This document shows positions 1 through 9,175 of a stretch of 64,000 nucleotides of DNA, piece by piece. Each line of letters opens with the position of its first letter. Within the stretch, counting starts at the first letter, position 1. The DNA lies in the NCBI RefSeq assembly GCF_050402865.1, contig NZ_BAABMF010000001.1, forward strand, positions 372,001 to 436,000, read 5' to 3'. This stretch comes from Clostridium_AF sediminicola. Its GTDB lineage: Bacteria > Bacillota > Clostridia > Clostridiales > Clostridiaceae. Both the position numbers and the translations under genes were made by a program. A model generated the notes under the pieces. That model did not search any database. It was not told where the DNA came from and saw nothing but the letters and a program-made list of their open reading frames with translations.

Positions 1-73
1 CATAACATTCATTGGAAGGAGAGGATAAAAAAATGGTTTATGCTGATGTAGTAAAAAGCTGTGATGAAACTAA

Positions 74-256
74 CGTGCAAAATGGAAGCGAGGTTCAGAG
101 CCTTGGCAGATTAGAAAGTCTGGAGAATACTTCATACATACTCCTAACCATCCACATGCAATGGAAACCATGGACGAGCCTTTATTCGCCTTATGGGCAT
201 GGACCGGTGATTTGGAGAAGTGGGCGCAGTGGGTAGACAGTAAAGACGACAATTAA
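74..256 (+). pseudogene. C-terminal remnant of a DddL-like cupin protein
   Basis: The frame from 74 to the TAA at 254-256 reads as the end of a cupin of the dimethylsulfoniopropionate-lyase-like (DddL/DLPAM) family. Recognisable pieces are EYFIHTPNHPHAMET and PLFALWAWTGDLEKW, which match the conserved PHAM histidine and the terminal tryptophan-rich strand. The frame is closed upstream by TAA at 71-73, all three frames contain stops within the first 75 bases, and no start with a ribosome site is seen. The rest of the gene is therefore missing or frameshifted, or the window cuts a gene carrying a recent frameshift. The family assignment rests on motif recall only. Confidence 0.5.
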
Positions 257-270
257 TTAAACTCGCTCAC

Positions 271-312
271 AAAGAACCCTGGGTGGAATTTTTTTTCTAC
301 CCAGGGTTCTTT
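271..312. terminator. Stem-loop between convergent genes
   Basis: A perfect 14-bp inverted repeat (aaagaaccctgggt at 271-284 and its complement at 299-312) surrounds a T-rich loop. It lies between the cupin remnant (+) and the oxidoreductase (-), so it probably works as a bidirectional terminator, although neither side has a classic T tail. Confidence 0.6.
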
Positions 313-317
313 GGCTA

Positions 318-1595
318 TCAAATTAGTTTTTCTGCCAAAACTCCATTTAAATTTACTTTACTAACCCTCTTCTCTATTTCATCTTTATCAATGGTATATA
401 AATTCTTTTCTTTCATTCTCTTAAAATATTCAGCTCCTGCAAATGTATATCTATTTCTTCTTCCTTCTGGAGACATCAATCTGTAATTTGCATAGGCAAT
501 AATATCTCCAATAGCAATGGTCTTAGGTAATATAAGCATTGGAATTCCCATTCCGTATCTCACAGCATTATGTCCTGCTAAGGATCCTGTACATATAGCT
601 TCTGTGTGCCCTACGAATAATCCTGCTTTTTCACCTGCACAGAATAGATTTTCAACTCCTTTGACCCTCATATCATTTGTTCTTGGTGCTACTGATAAAT
701 ATCTTATAGAGTTTCCTTTTCCACCTGCGTAAGGATCAATGTATTTAGCCCTCTCAAATCCTTTAATTTTTCTCAATTTTGCTAAAGGATAATAAGTTGT
801 CATTAATTTTACATGGCCTGTATCTAATAAAACTAAATTCTCTGCAAATTCTTTAAGAGCATACTGTTGACATACCTTTACTTTTAATTTATCTAAATTT
901 ATATCTTCTGCTGGAACTTTTGCAATATAAACTCCTTTTTCTTCAATCTCTTTTATTATTTCAGGATCTAGACTATCTTTTGATAATTTACAACTTCCAC
1001 TCATTGCTCCGAATACATCAACATCTCTTTCAGCCTGGAGATCTTCCACTCCAGCTCTTGCACTTAAGCTTACTCTTGGTCCAAATGCAGGACATCTTAG
1101 TACACACATTGAGCATCCGTTCCCATATCTCAAACAATTTCCCATAGGCCCTGTTGAACCTGTTGTTTCAATAAAGACATCACCTTCTACATATTCTCCA
1201 TTAGCAAAAAATATACCTTTTATTTTTCCATCTTCTACTTTTACATCAATGGCTCTTTTAATTAAATTGATCTCTATTCCCATAGATTTTATATAATTTT
1301 GAACTTCAGCTTCAATTATATTAACATCGTATAACCATGCGTTTTTATGTCCAGGGAAAGATATATCTTTGTGTCTGGAATTTGTATCTGTAATGTTTAT
1401 TAAATCCCCTCCACCAAGCTCAATTAATTCCTCTGAGGCCGTAAATCTACCGTTGTTTCTCATTATGCCACCAACATTACCCAAACCTAACAGCATATCG
1501 GTTTTTTCATAGATTTCAACATCTGCACCAGCTTTTTTTGCAGTTATGGCTGCTGCACAACCAGCCCAACCTCCACCAATTATAATAACCTTCAT
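318..1595 (-). CDS. FAD-dependent oxidoreductase (GidA/TrmFO-like)
   Basis: This 425-residue flavoprotein begins with the Rossmann FAD-binding motif VIIIGGGWAGCAAA and has a second dinucleotide-contact region ending GVENLFCAGEKAGLFVG, typical of the GidA/TrmFO-related group. A cysteine-rich stretch near residues 145-165 (GNGCSMCVLRCPAFGPR) could bind an iron-sulfur cluster. Its ATG overlaps the stop of the upstream PyrK-like gene by 4 bases (ATGA), so the two form an operon and probably an electron-transfer complex. The substrate is unknown. The C-terminal part carries no tRNA-modification domain that I recognise, so a role in tRNA methylation is not supported. Confidence 0.8.
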   Translation of the reverse strand: MKVIIIGGGWAGCAAAITAKKAGADVEIYEKTDMLLGLGNVGGIMRNNGRFTASEELIELGGGDLINITDTNSRHKDISFPGHKNAWLYDVNIIEAEVQNYIKSMGIEINLIKRAIDVKVEDGKIKGIFFANGEYVEGDVFIETTGSTGPMGNCLRYGNGCSMCVLRCPAFGPRVSLSARAGVEDLQAERDVDVFGAMSGSCKLSKDSLDPEIIKEIEEKGVYIAKVPAEDINLDKLKVKVCQQYALKEFAENLVLLDTGHVKLMTTYYPLAKLRKIKGFERAKYIDPYAGGKGNSIRYLSVAPRTNDMRVKGVENLFCAGEKAGLFVGHTEAICTGSLAGHNAVRYGMGIPMLILPKTIAIGDIIAYANYRLMSPEGRRNRYTFAGAEYFKRMKEKNLYTIDKDEIEKRVSKVNLNGVLAEKLI

Positions 1596-2542
1596 ATAAA
1601 TCTTCTCCCTTCAAATATAAATTCAGGATCAGTTTGAAGCTTACAGAGTCTTTTTACTCTATGTCCTTTAAATCTTGCTGTACAAGCTCCACATATTCCT
1701 TCACCACAACACATCTTTGCATTATTACAACAGCTAATTGCAACTTTGCCTTTTACAAACTCTATTACTTTATAAATCAATATATCTGCCGCTGAGACAT
1801 GAATTAAATTTACATCCTCATTTTCTAATTTATCTGTAATTATAGTTTTCAAATCAGTTGTAATTTCTCCATTTTCAAAGGTATTGCACAATATTACTTC
1901 CGCATTACATAACTGAAGATAATCATCAATAAAATTATTATTAAAGTTAGCTTTGTCTAGAACAACTATTATTTTATTCCCATGAGCATAAAGCTTCTTC
2001 ATTACTGGTACCATAGGCGCTTGCCCTATTCCTCTTGCGATAATTATAGAAGTAGCGTCTTTCGAATCATGAACATGCTTTAGTCCAAAAACTCCATTCC
2101 AAAATGGCGCTTTAACTAAAATATCTTCACCAATATCTATTTCATCAATTCTTTTAGTCTTTATTCCTTTTATCTCAATTGCTACTGTTATCAAATTTTT
2201 TATAGCATCTGCTTCCATTATAGATATAGGTGAATTATACATTTCATCACAATTTGGATTTCTAAGAAAAACAAAACTTCCTGGTCCCAACAAGCTCTGT
2301 ACTATATTATGAGGTAACAATATTTTTAATAAAATAACGTCTTTGAATAAATATTTTTTATCAATGATTTTACATCTATATGTCTTTCTTCCCTCCTTAG
2401 CTTTATTACCATTCCAAACATATTCTTGATATATACATGTTCCTTTCCAATTAACACAATCGCAAAAACATTTGCCTGATAGCTGTGAACATAGGAGACA
2501 ATCTCCTGTTTCTGCTAAATGACAAGGGCAATCTTGTGTTAT
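1592..2542 (-). CDS. PyrK-like FAD/2Fe-2S NAD(P)H reductase, start codon missing
   Basis: This is a dihydroorotate dehydrogenase electron-transfer-subunit-like protein: ferredoxin-reductase fold with the C-terminal 2Fe-2S motif NAKMCCGEGICGACT...C. The first usable codon (TTG at 2320) would give 242 residues but has no ribosome site. The same frame stays open to 2557 and encodes a cysteine-rich N-terminal domain (CPCHLAETGDCLLCSQLSGK, then CFCDCVNWKGTCIYQEYVWN) that belongs to this family. No ATG, GTG or TTG occurs in that extension, and the best-placed codon is ATA at 2540-2542. Either an unusual start is used, the start was mutated, or the 5' end was lost. It pairs with the downstream flavoprotein through an ATGA overlap. 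Confidence 0.7.
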   Translation of the reverse strand: MTQDCPCHLAETGDCLLCSQLSGKCFCDCVNWKGTCIYQEYVWNGNKAKEGRKTYRCKIIDKKYLFKDVILLKILLPHNIVQSLLGPGSFVFLRNPNCDEMYNSPISIMEADAIKNLITVAIEIKGIKTKRIDEIDIGEDILVKAPFWNGVFGLKHVHDSKDATSIIIARGIGQAPMVPVMKKLYAHGNKIIVVLDKANFNNNFIDDYLQLCNAEVILCNTFENGEITTDLKTIITDKLENEDVNLIHVSAADILIYKVIEFVKGKVAISCCNNAKMCCGEGICGACTARFKGHRVKRLCKLQTDPEFIFEGRRFI

Positions 2543-2628
2543 GAAAGTGCGATAAAATTAAGATAGCTAGCTTGATATACTTTATAAAGGTTATCTTATT
2601 AATTAATATTTTAGTTAAAGTACATCAT

Positions 2629-2661
2629 AAAAATACCGTAAAATTGCGCTACGGTATTTTT
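2629..2661 (-). terminator. Intrinsic terminator of the GerAB-like gene
   Basis: A 12-bp inverted repeat (aaaaataccgta / tacggtattttt) overlaps the stop codon of the permease gene. Read on the minus strand it ends in a run of T. Confidence 0.75.
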
Positions 2662-3734
2662 AATCGTTTCTTTCTGACTTCTGCAACAATAAAAATCATA
2701 ATTGGAAAAACTACTTGAAATAAAATAGCATAAGATTCCCAAATCTTATCAGAATATTCCCAATAATCAATGACTCCTACGAATAAAAAGAGGGATAAAG
2801 TTAGCATGAATAATGCAGTGGGAATTACTAAGAATTTATAATCCTCAAAGTTAAATGTCTTAGCAATTCCTTTAGAAATAGCTAACAAATATACGCTTAC
2901 TTTAATAAACGCACCTAATACATAGACAATAGATATAATGAGTTCTATTCTCTCTATACTAGCACTAATGCCTATTCTTGCCATAGTAGAATATGTAGGG
3001 TAACCATATATTGAAGCCATGTTTATACCTAATACTAAAACGTTAGTAATCGAAATGCCTAATAGTATTATTCCTCCTAGGAAACCCAACCTATAAATTT
3101 TATAAGGAGATTTTTTACTTTTAAAATTAGAAAAAGCCGCATAAATGGTTACTATCTCTCCAAAAGGAAAAACAAAAGTAGCAAAAGTACCTTTAATAAT
3201 TGGATTGATACCGTTATTAAAAATAGGTCGTAAATTATTTAAATCCATATTAGGAATGGACAATAATATTGAAATAGCAATAAAAGCAATAAACCCTAAA
3301 GACATATATTCGGCCCATCTTCCTATTAATTGAATTCCAAGTTTTACTGCCCAAGCACATAAAATCATAATAATTATCTTTATTACTATTAGAGGAGTCT
3401 TATCTAAACTGCTTAAACTAATAAAATAGCTAACATTCATTAAAACCATTGTTCCTGACTCTAAAAAATAGTACGTATAAAATATCACCATTATCTTACC
3501 TATAAACTTTCCGAAACAGATTTCAAGAATATCAAATAGATCTTTATTCGGTAAGATATAGCACAGCCTACTATACATAATCGCAATAGGCATTATGAGA
3601 ATTAGTGCTAAAATCATAGATATCCAGAAATCTTGTTCTGCTTCAATCCCCCGTACATCTAGAGCTGCAGTTCCAACTAAAAACATTATTATTATAACTA
3701 TTCCTTGTTTATCAGAAATAACTTCTGTATTCAT
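2649..3734 (-). CDS. Spore germination permease, GerAB/YndE family
   Basis: This 361-residue integral membrane protein has about ten hydrophobic segments and the typical start of the endospore germination permease family (VISDKQGIVIIIMFLVGTA), followed by the LPNKDLFDILEICFGKFIG region. These proteins sit in the inner spore membrane and recognise germinants as the B subunit of a GerA-type receptor. The length fits the family. It is an orphan, since no GerAA or GerAC partner lies next to it. Its germinant therefore cannot be guessed, and it may work with A and C subunits encoded elsewhere. The gene ends inside an intrinsic terminator. Confidence 0.9.
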   Translation of the reverse strand: MNTEVISDKQGIVIIIMFLVGTAALDVRGIEAEQDFWISMILALILIMPIAIMYSRLCYILPNKDLFDILEICFGKFIGKIMVIFYTYYFLESGTMVLMNVSYFISLSSLDKTPLIVIKIIIMILCAWAVKLGIQLIGRWAEYMSLGFIAFIAISILLSIPNMDLNNLRPIFNNGINPIIKGTFATFVFPFGEIVTIYAAFSNFKSKKSPYKIYRLGFLGGIILLGISITNVLVLGINMASIYGYPTYSTMARIGISASIERIELIISIVYVLGAFIKVSVYLLAISKGIAKTFNFEDYKFLVIPTALFMLTLSLFLFVGVIDYWEYSDKIWESYAILFQVVFPIMIFIVAEVRKKRLKIP

Positions 3735-3917
3735 AAAAATTTATTCCTTCCAAGTTAGAATAAAATGACTTTTATATTTTATATTTATCTTTCCCTAATT
3801 AAACTAACTTATGAAGAAGAGTTAACTACCTATATTATATTTTTCCAATTTAGAACCTCATACAACTTAGGAATAGATAGGGCTGCTCCTGCACTTCTAA
3901 CAGCAATGTCACTTACC

Positions 3918-4934
3918 TTAGTAGCTAATTCCAGTGCTCTCTCTAACAATAAGTTCAGGAGTTAACATGATTTCTTTCAAATTATTTTCATCACACTTCT
4001 TTTTATTAATAATCAAATCAGCAGCTATTGTTCCAACTTTGTAAATTGGCTGTTTGACTGTTGTTAAAGGAACATCCAACAACTCTGAGAAAAAAATATC
4101 GTCATATCCTACTAGCGAAATATCCTCTGGTATTGAATAATTATATTTTTTTAGTTGAGTATATACACCATAAGCTGACATATCATTAAAAGCAAACACC
4201 GCGGAAATACATTTTTCTGAAAGTACGTCAATTGCCTCTTTCCCACTATCAAAGGTATAGTCACCTTCATATATTATCGAACTATCATAAGAAATACCTT
4301 CCTCATTTAAAGCCTTTTTATATCCCTCTAAACGGTATTCAGAGTCATTAAGATATAAAGGTCCAGTGACACATGCAATTCTTTTGTGTCCTAGTTCTAT
4401 TAAATGCTTCGTTGCTAAATATCCACCTTTAAAATGATCTGTTGCAACGAAATTACAACTTTTTTCTTTTACTGTTCTGTCAATCATTATATATGGTATT
4501 TTTATGCTATCCATCAATGATAAGCTTTCAGATGCATTTTCAAAATTACTATCCGCTGACATTGCATATAGTATACCATCTACTCCTTTATCAGCTAGTA
4601 CCTTTATATATTCCATATCTCTTTCATGAAGGTCATTAGTATTGCATAATATTAAATTCCAGCCGTTCTTTCTACATTCATCTTCTACTCCTTTTGCCAA
4701 ATTCGAGAAAAAAACATTTCGAATATCCGATATTACAAGACCAATAGTTTTAGTTCGTTTTTTTACTAATCCAACGGCTAACTGGTTAGGTCTATAGTCT
4801 AGTTCCTTTACCGCCTTAAAGATTACTTTCTTTGTTTTATCCGATATTCTTTTTCCCTTACCATTTAAAACAAGAGAAACTGTTGTAGCAGAAAATCCAG
4901 TATGCTTGGCAATATCTTTAATCGTAACTCTCAT
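3918..4934 (-). CDS. LacI-family transcriptional regulator
   Basis: This 338-residue regulator has an N-terminal LacI helix-turn-helix (VTIKDIAKHTGFSATTVSLV, then hinge region DYRPNQLAVGL) and a periplasmic-binding-protein-like effector domain. It is the last gene of the nucleoside operon, and its start lies inside the end of the M20 peptidase gene (17-base overlap), so it is co-transcribed. The LacI-type palindrome at 14017-14034, in the leader of the first gene of the same operon, is its likely operator, which would make an autoregulatory loop. The effector is probably a nucleoside, a base or a pathway intermediate (inference from context). Confidence 0.9.
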   Translation of the reverse strand: MRVTIKDIAKHTGFSATTVSLVLNGKGKRISDKTKKVIFKAVKELDYRPNQLAVGLVKKRTKTIGLVISDIRNVFFSNLAKGVEDECRKNGWNLILCNTNDLHERDMEYIKVLADKGVDGILYAMSADSNFENASESLSLMDSIKIPYIMIDRTVKEKSCNFVATDHFKGGYLATKHLIELGHKRIACVTGPLYLNDSEYRLEGYKKALNEEGISYDSSIIYEGDYTFDSGKEAIDVLSEKCISAVFAFNDMSAYGVYTQLKKYNYSIPEDISLVGYDDIFFSELLDVPLTTVKQPIYKVGTIAADLIINKKKCDENNLKEIMLTPELIVRESTGISY

Positions 4935-6144
4935 TATTTTTGCCTCTTTCTATCTCCTTATTTTGAACTTGTAAAGAAATATCATCTTTAGCATACAAAT
5001 TCTTCATAACCTCAATAGCCATTTTATATTTACTTATTTCTACATATTCATTCGGTTTATGTGCCATACTTGGGCAACCGGGACCAAATAAGATTACCGG
5101 AGAATCTTTATTTTTCTCAGTAAAAATTGATGCATCAGTAAAATAATTTATTCCCATCATCTTTGCATTAAATCCCTGATTATTGACTAAATCTTTTAAT
5201 TGTCTTACCCATTGATTACATTCATTAGTATAAACAGAGGATCTATGATTTAATACTTCATAACGAATTTCAAGTAATTGTCTATTCATCTTTGCATATT
5301 TTTCACAAATTTCGTCTAACTTATTAAGTACTTTAGCTAAATTAAGTTCTGGAGTCATTCTGATATCCATGATAATTTCACAAGAATCTGGAATCATGTT
5401 AGGTGAAATTCCTCCATTGATAGATGTAATTTCAGCTGTAGCTTCTTTTAACACGGGATGAAAAAATTGTTGAATAAAGCTTCTCAACTCACTGCATATC
5501 TCAAAACCATATTGCACAGCATTTATCCCCTCTTGAGGGTAAGCACCATGACTTGTTTTTCCCTCAATAAATATCTTCAGCCATAAGCAACCTTTTTGAG
5601 CAATGCCTATGTTACAATCAGTGGGCTCTGCAATAATCATGACTGACGGTAATCCTAGAAGCTCATGTTCAATAATTTTCCTTGCTCCAGTTCCTCCACT
5701 TTCTTCATCGCAGGTAGCTATAAATCTAATATTACAATAAGGTACTATTCCTGATTCTTTCATAAAACAAAGTGAATGCACCATAGCAGCAAGTCCACTT
5801 TTCATATCACTTGCTCCCCTAGCATAAACTTTATTATCTATAATAACTGGTTTTGCAGGGTCACTTTCCCACCCATCAAGATTTCCATAGGGAACAGTAT
5901 CAAGATGTCCATTCCAAAGCATCAATACATCAGAATTTAATCCAGATATATCTACAATTAAATTACTACGATTTTCATCAACAGTCTGTACTTTCGAATC
6001 AATACCATAACTTCGAAAATATTCTTGTAAAGACTTAGCTAATAAAGCTTCATTTGATACCCCATTGACTGTTGGAATTTCTAAAATGTTTTTAAGTAAC
6101 TTAATTGCTTCCTTCTGTTCTTTTTCTGTCATAGATTTCACCAC
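4918..6144 (-). CDS. M20-family amidohydrolase/peptidase (ArgE/DapE type)
   Basis: This 408-residue cytosolic metal-dependent hydrolase shows the M20 metal-binding motifs: WNGHLDTVPYG, GASDMKSG, TCDEESGGTGA and a late histidine in PGCPSMAHKPNEYVE. A lid/dimerisation domain follows GISPNMIPDSCEII. Family members cleave amide bonds of N-acyl amino acids, dipeptides or ureido compounds. It overlaps the LacI gene and starts 4 bases after the GATase1-like gene, inside an operon for nucleoside import. Its substrate may be an acylated or amino-acid-conjugated nucleoside product, but this is inference. Confidence 0.85.
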   Translation of the reverse strand: MVKSMTEKEQKEAIKLLKNILEIPTVNGVSNEALLAKSLQEYFRSYGIDSKVQTVDENRSNLIVDISGLNSDVLMLWNGHLDTVPYGNLDGWESDPAKPVIIDNKVYARGASDMKSGLAAMVHSLCFMKESGIVPYCNIRFIATCDEESGGTGARKIIEHELLGLPSVMIIAEPTDCNIGIAQKGCLWLKIFIEGKTSHGAYPQEGINAVQYGFEICSELRSFIQQFFHPVLKEATAEITSINGGISPNMIPDSCEIIMDIRMTPELNLAKVLNKLDEICEKYAKMNRQLLEIRYEVLNHRSSVYTNECNQWVRQLKDLVNNQGFNAKMMGINYFTDASIFTEKNKDSPVILFGPGCPSMAHKPNEYVEISKYKMAIEVMKNLYAKDDISLQVQNKEIERGKNNESYD

Positions 6145-6148
6145 CTAT

Positions 6149-6901
6149 TTATTTCTTTACAACCCAGTTAACAATTCCTTGCCACATTTTATTATAGTAT
6201 GTCCAATTAACAAACTCTGGAGGTGCCCAATGTGGTGCACAATCAGATGTAAATACTGCACTTTTCCCCTTTCCAAAAGTTCCAAATGCAATTAATGGGT
6301 CTTCCTCTATCATTACAGGTACAATTGCATTATCCTTTGGTATAGTTTTATTGTAACCTAGTATATTTGGCCATTCTTTAGGAATTCCCTCTAATGCTTC
6401 ATGAGCACTCTCAACTCTTGGCAATACTCCTTCACAATGTTCCATCCTATCATCTACATTAAGCACTTCTACAGGTAATACATCCTGAACAGCCGTATCA
6501 TGCCATTTACCTTTAGCATCCACACCTGAAAATGTCAAGTATCCACCAACCATAATCAGTGCTCCACCATCCAAAACATATTCTTTTATAAGATTACAAC
6601 GATTTGGTTTTTTTATACTTTGTGTAAAAGTTTCAACTGGTAGCAATAAGGTATTTGCACCAATATCAGATAGTATAATGCAATCATACTTTTTTAATTC
6701 TTCTAAAGTATATGGAAACTGCTCATTAGCTAAATGGTTTGGAAGAAAGTCAACAGTATATCCATCTTCCTCTAAAGCAGCCTTTAGCCATTTTTCACCA
6801 GTTTCATAAACTGATGTGTAAAAACTGTCAAATCCTTTTACATGAGTTGTATAACTCATCCATGATTCTCCTGCTAATAAAATCTTCTTACTCATTGTCA
6901 T
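6149..6901 (-). CDS. GATase1-like protein (PF07090-type)
   Basis: This roughly 250-residue soluble protein starts MSKKILLAGESWMSYTTHVK and contains the flavodoxin-like pattern of the glutamine-amidotransferase-like family PF07090, including KYDCIILSDIGANTLLLP, VLDGGALIMVGGYLTFSG and VFTSDCAPHWAPPEF. The family is structurally class-I amidotransferase-like, but its biochemical role is poorly defined. A second ATG two codons in (MSKKIL) is an equally likely start. It lies between the two M20 hydrolases, and the operon context suggests handling of a small nitrogenous metabolite. I see no classic Cys-His-Glu amidotransferase triad that I could defend. Confidence 0.75.
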   Translation of the reverse strand: MTMSKKILLAGESWMSYTTHVKGFDSFYTSVYETGEKWLKAALEEDGYTVDFLPNHLANEQFPYTLEELKKYDCIILSDIGANTLLLPVETFTQSIKKPNRCNLIKEYVLDGGALIMVGGYLTFSGVDAKGKWHDTAVQDVLPVEVLNVDDRMEHCEGVLPRVESAHEALEGIPKEWPNILGYNKTIPKDNAIVPVMIEEDPLIAFGTFGKGKSAVFTSDCAPHWAPPEFVNWTYYNKMWQGIVNWVVKK

Positions 6902-6941
6902 TATCTCCCATCCATAATATTTAAATTATTTTAATAACTCA

Positions 6942-8210
6942 TTACTCTTTGCCCCATTTTAAAATTAAATAAGCGTAAACAAGTATTGCTTCCAAATAAG
7001 CATCTATAGACAAATACTCATCTACTGCATGACATTGCTCTAAGTTCCCTGGTCCAAACTGCAAAGTAGGACATTCAGCAATATTATTCCATATTCTGGA
7101 ATCGCTTCCTGCAGGAGATCCACCTATTTTTACTTTCTTGCCTAATGCATTTTCATATGAATCAATAAAGGTACATACAAAGGAGTGCTCTTTATCCATC
7201 TCAAATGCTCCTCCTGCTTGGTATATTGTAATTTTTGGAGGATGCTCATTTAACCATTCGTCCCCATTACTCCTACGTTGAATAGTTTCTGTAAACTCTT
7301 TTTCTATAATACTTTTATTCATTAATTTGGGAAGATAATGGACACATACTTTAAAAGAACATTTTCCTGCTACTGTGGAACCTGCAGTACCACCATTAAT
7401 AGTACCTACATTTAGACTAGGGGAAGGTAACAAGGGATGCTTATAAGTCATCAACCATTTATGTTCTAACTCACTTAATGCATCAACCAATTTAAAAGCC
7501 TTTTCAATTGCACTAACACCAAGTCGTTTTAACCCTGATTGAATTGCTTTACCTTCCACTTCGACTTTAAAGAAAACAAATCCCATATGTGCTAATATCA
7601 ATTCATCTCCTGTTGGCTCACAAACTACAACACCATCAGATTTCTGTCCATTAATAGCAGCTAAAATTGAACCATTTCCACCACCTTCTTCATCAACAAC
7701 CGAAGTAATCTTTACATCGCCAGGAAGATCAATGCCAGTATCTTGTAAAAGTTTAATAGCCATTGTTGCAGCCATCAAACCACCTTTCATATCACACACT
7801 CCTAGCCCATACATTTTTTTATCATGAATAGTAGATTTATGTGGATGTACGCTCCACAGTTCCTCATTTCCTGCAGGCATAGTATCTATATGTCCGTTGA
7901 ACATAAGACTCTTTCCACCTTTGCCTTTGAATGTTGCATACACATTATATCTGTTATCATAATTGTGTCCTGGATTTCCTTCGTCATGATGTTCAATACT
8001 TTTTTGAATAACCTCTTCTTTCATTGAATCTATCAATATCTCATCTGCATCCATTTCTTTAAATAATGATTGCATATATTTCTGACCATTTATTTCAAAG
8101 CCACCATCTATCCCATGCCCCAAATCATGTGTATCTATTGCAACTAAATTAGATAAATGTTGAATATAAATGTTCTTATTTTTTTCTAAGGTTTCTCTTA
8201 AGTTGATCAT
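6942..8210 (-). CDS. M20-family amidohydrolase/peptidase, second copy
   Basis: This 422-residue M20 hydrolase has motifs FNGHIDTMPAG, GVCDMKGG, VVDEEGGGNGS and the late histidine in PGNLEQCHAVDEYLS. It is clearly not a recent duplicate of the 4918-6144 protein, because the motif contexts and the N-terminus (DTHDLGHGIDGG) differ. An additional segment DSMKEEVIQKSIEHHDEGNP between residues about 60 and 80 is unusual compared with ArgE/DapE. The gene sits between the nucleoside hydrolase and the GATase1-like gene. Two different M20 enzymes in one nucleoside operon suggest two sequential amide cleavages. Confidence 0.85.
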   Translation of the reverse strand: MINLRETLEKNKNIYIQHLSNLVAIDTHDLGHGIDGGFEINGQKYMQSLFKEMDADEILIDSMKEEVIQKSIEHHDEGNPGHNYDNRYNVYATFKGKGGKSLMFNGHIDTMPAGNEELWSVHPHKSTIHDKKMYGLGVCDMKGGLMAATMAIKLLQDTGIDLPGDVKITSVVDEEGGGNGSILAAINGQKSDGVVVCEPTGDELILAHMGFVFFKVEVEGKAIQSGLKRLGVSAIEKAFKLVDALSELEHKWLMTYKHPLLPSPSLNVGTINGGTAGSTVAGKCSFKVCVHYLPKLMNKSIIEKEFTETIQRRSNGDEWLNEHPPKITIYQAGGAFEMDKEHSFVCTFIDSYENALGKKVKIGGSPAGSDSRIWNNIAECPTLQFGPGNLEQCHAVDEYLSIDAYLEAILVYAYLILKWGKE

Positions 8211-8238
8211 CTACATTCACCTCCTTCAGATATCATGT

Positions 8239-9174
8239 TTAACTATATTTACAAATTTGCTTCTCTACTATATTCCAGAATTTTTCTACATCTATTTCTA
8301 CTGCAATTTCTGCATTGGGTTCTTTTTCACAAAAACCAAAGAAATCACAATTTGTTCTACCATAGCTTTGCGTACTGCGAATATCAACTTCTGTATACAT
8401 AGATTTAGTAACTAATACAGATTGATCTATTAAGTATGCAATAGTAACTGGATCGTGAAGAGGTCCTCCATCCCATCCAAATACTTTCCTCTGAGTTTTA
8501 TTGAAAAACATCATTAAATCTTCAAATAATTTTGAAGCATTATTTTCTATTTTCTTCATCCGTTCTATAATATTGGGATAGCATAGTACTTTTCTTGTTA
8601 CATCTAGTCCAACCATTACTACTTTCCTTCCACAAGAAAATATCACGTGTGCTGCTTCTCCATCTGCTAATATATTAAATTCTGCTGCAGGAGTAACATT
8701 TCCTAATTGAAATGAACCTCCCATAATAACAATTTGTTTTATCTTTTCAATAATTTTAGGATTCATCCTCATAGCCATAGCAAGATTTGTAAGAGGGCCT
8801 GTTGCAACTAATGTTATATCACCATCGGATGCCATTAATGTATCTATAATAAATTGTACTCCGTGTTTTTCCTCTACTCTCCTTTTTAAAATGCCAAAGT
8901 TTGGACCATCAAGGCCGGTCTCTCCATGAATTTCTGGCGAAACAACTTGTTTATCACGTACCATAGGTTGACCACATCCTGAATAAACAGGAACATCTAA
9001 ATCAAGATATTCACAAACTCTTAGCGCGTTTTTTGATGTTTTATCCAATGTTTGATTCCCTGCAACAACTGTTACTCCTAATAAATCAATCTCATCTGCT
9101 TTTCCAGCCAACATTATAGCAATTGCATCATCATGTCCTGGATCACAATCTAATATAATTTTAAACTTATCCAT
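8239..9174 (-). CDS. Inosine-uridine preferring nucleoside hydrolase
   Basis: This ribonucleoside hydrolase of the IUNH family splits the N-glycosidic bond of nucleosides to base and ribose. The calcium and active-site signature DCDPGHDDAIA is near the N-terminus, followed by VATGPLTNLAMAMRMNP and AEFNILADGEAAHV, all characteristic. I choose the ATG at 9174 (MDKFKII) because GAAGGTGG lies just upstream and it follows the permease stop by one base. An earlier codon at 9195 would overlap the permease. It acts in the cytoplasm on substrates delivered by the neighbouring ABC transporter. Confidence 0.92.
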   Translation of the reverse strand: MDKFKIILDCDPGHDDAIAIMLAGKADEIDLLGVTVVAGNQTLDKTSKNALRVCEYLDLDVPVYSGCGQPMVRDKQVVSPEIHGETGLDGPNFGILKRRVEEKHGVQFIIDTLMASDGDITLVATGPLTNLAMAMRMNPKIIEKIKQIVIMGGSFQLGNVTPAAEFNILADGEAAHVIFSCGRKVVMVGLDVTRKVLCYPNIIERMKKIENNASKLFEDLMMFFNKTQRKVFGWDGGPLHDPVTIAYLIDQSVLVTKSMYTEVDIRSTQSYGRTNCDFFGFCEKEPNAEIAVEIDVEKFWNIVEKQICKYS

Positions 9175-9175
9175 T

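Noticed and set aside
3838..3917. Coding-like frame downstream of the LacI stop reading LLLERALELATKVSDIAVRSA
   Set aside because: No start or ribosome site and no recognisable family; it begins inside the LacI gene in another frame, so it may be chance.
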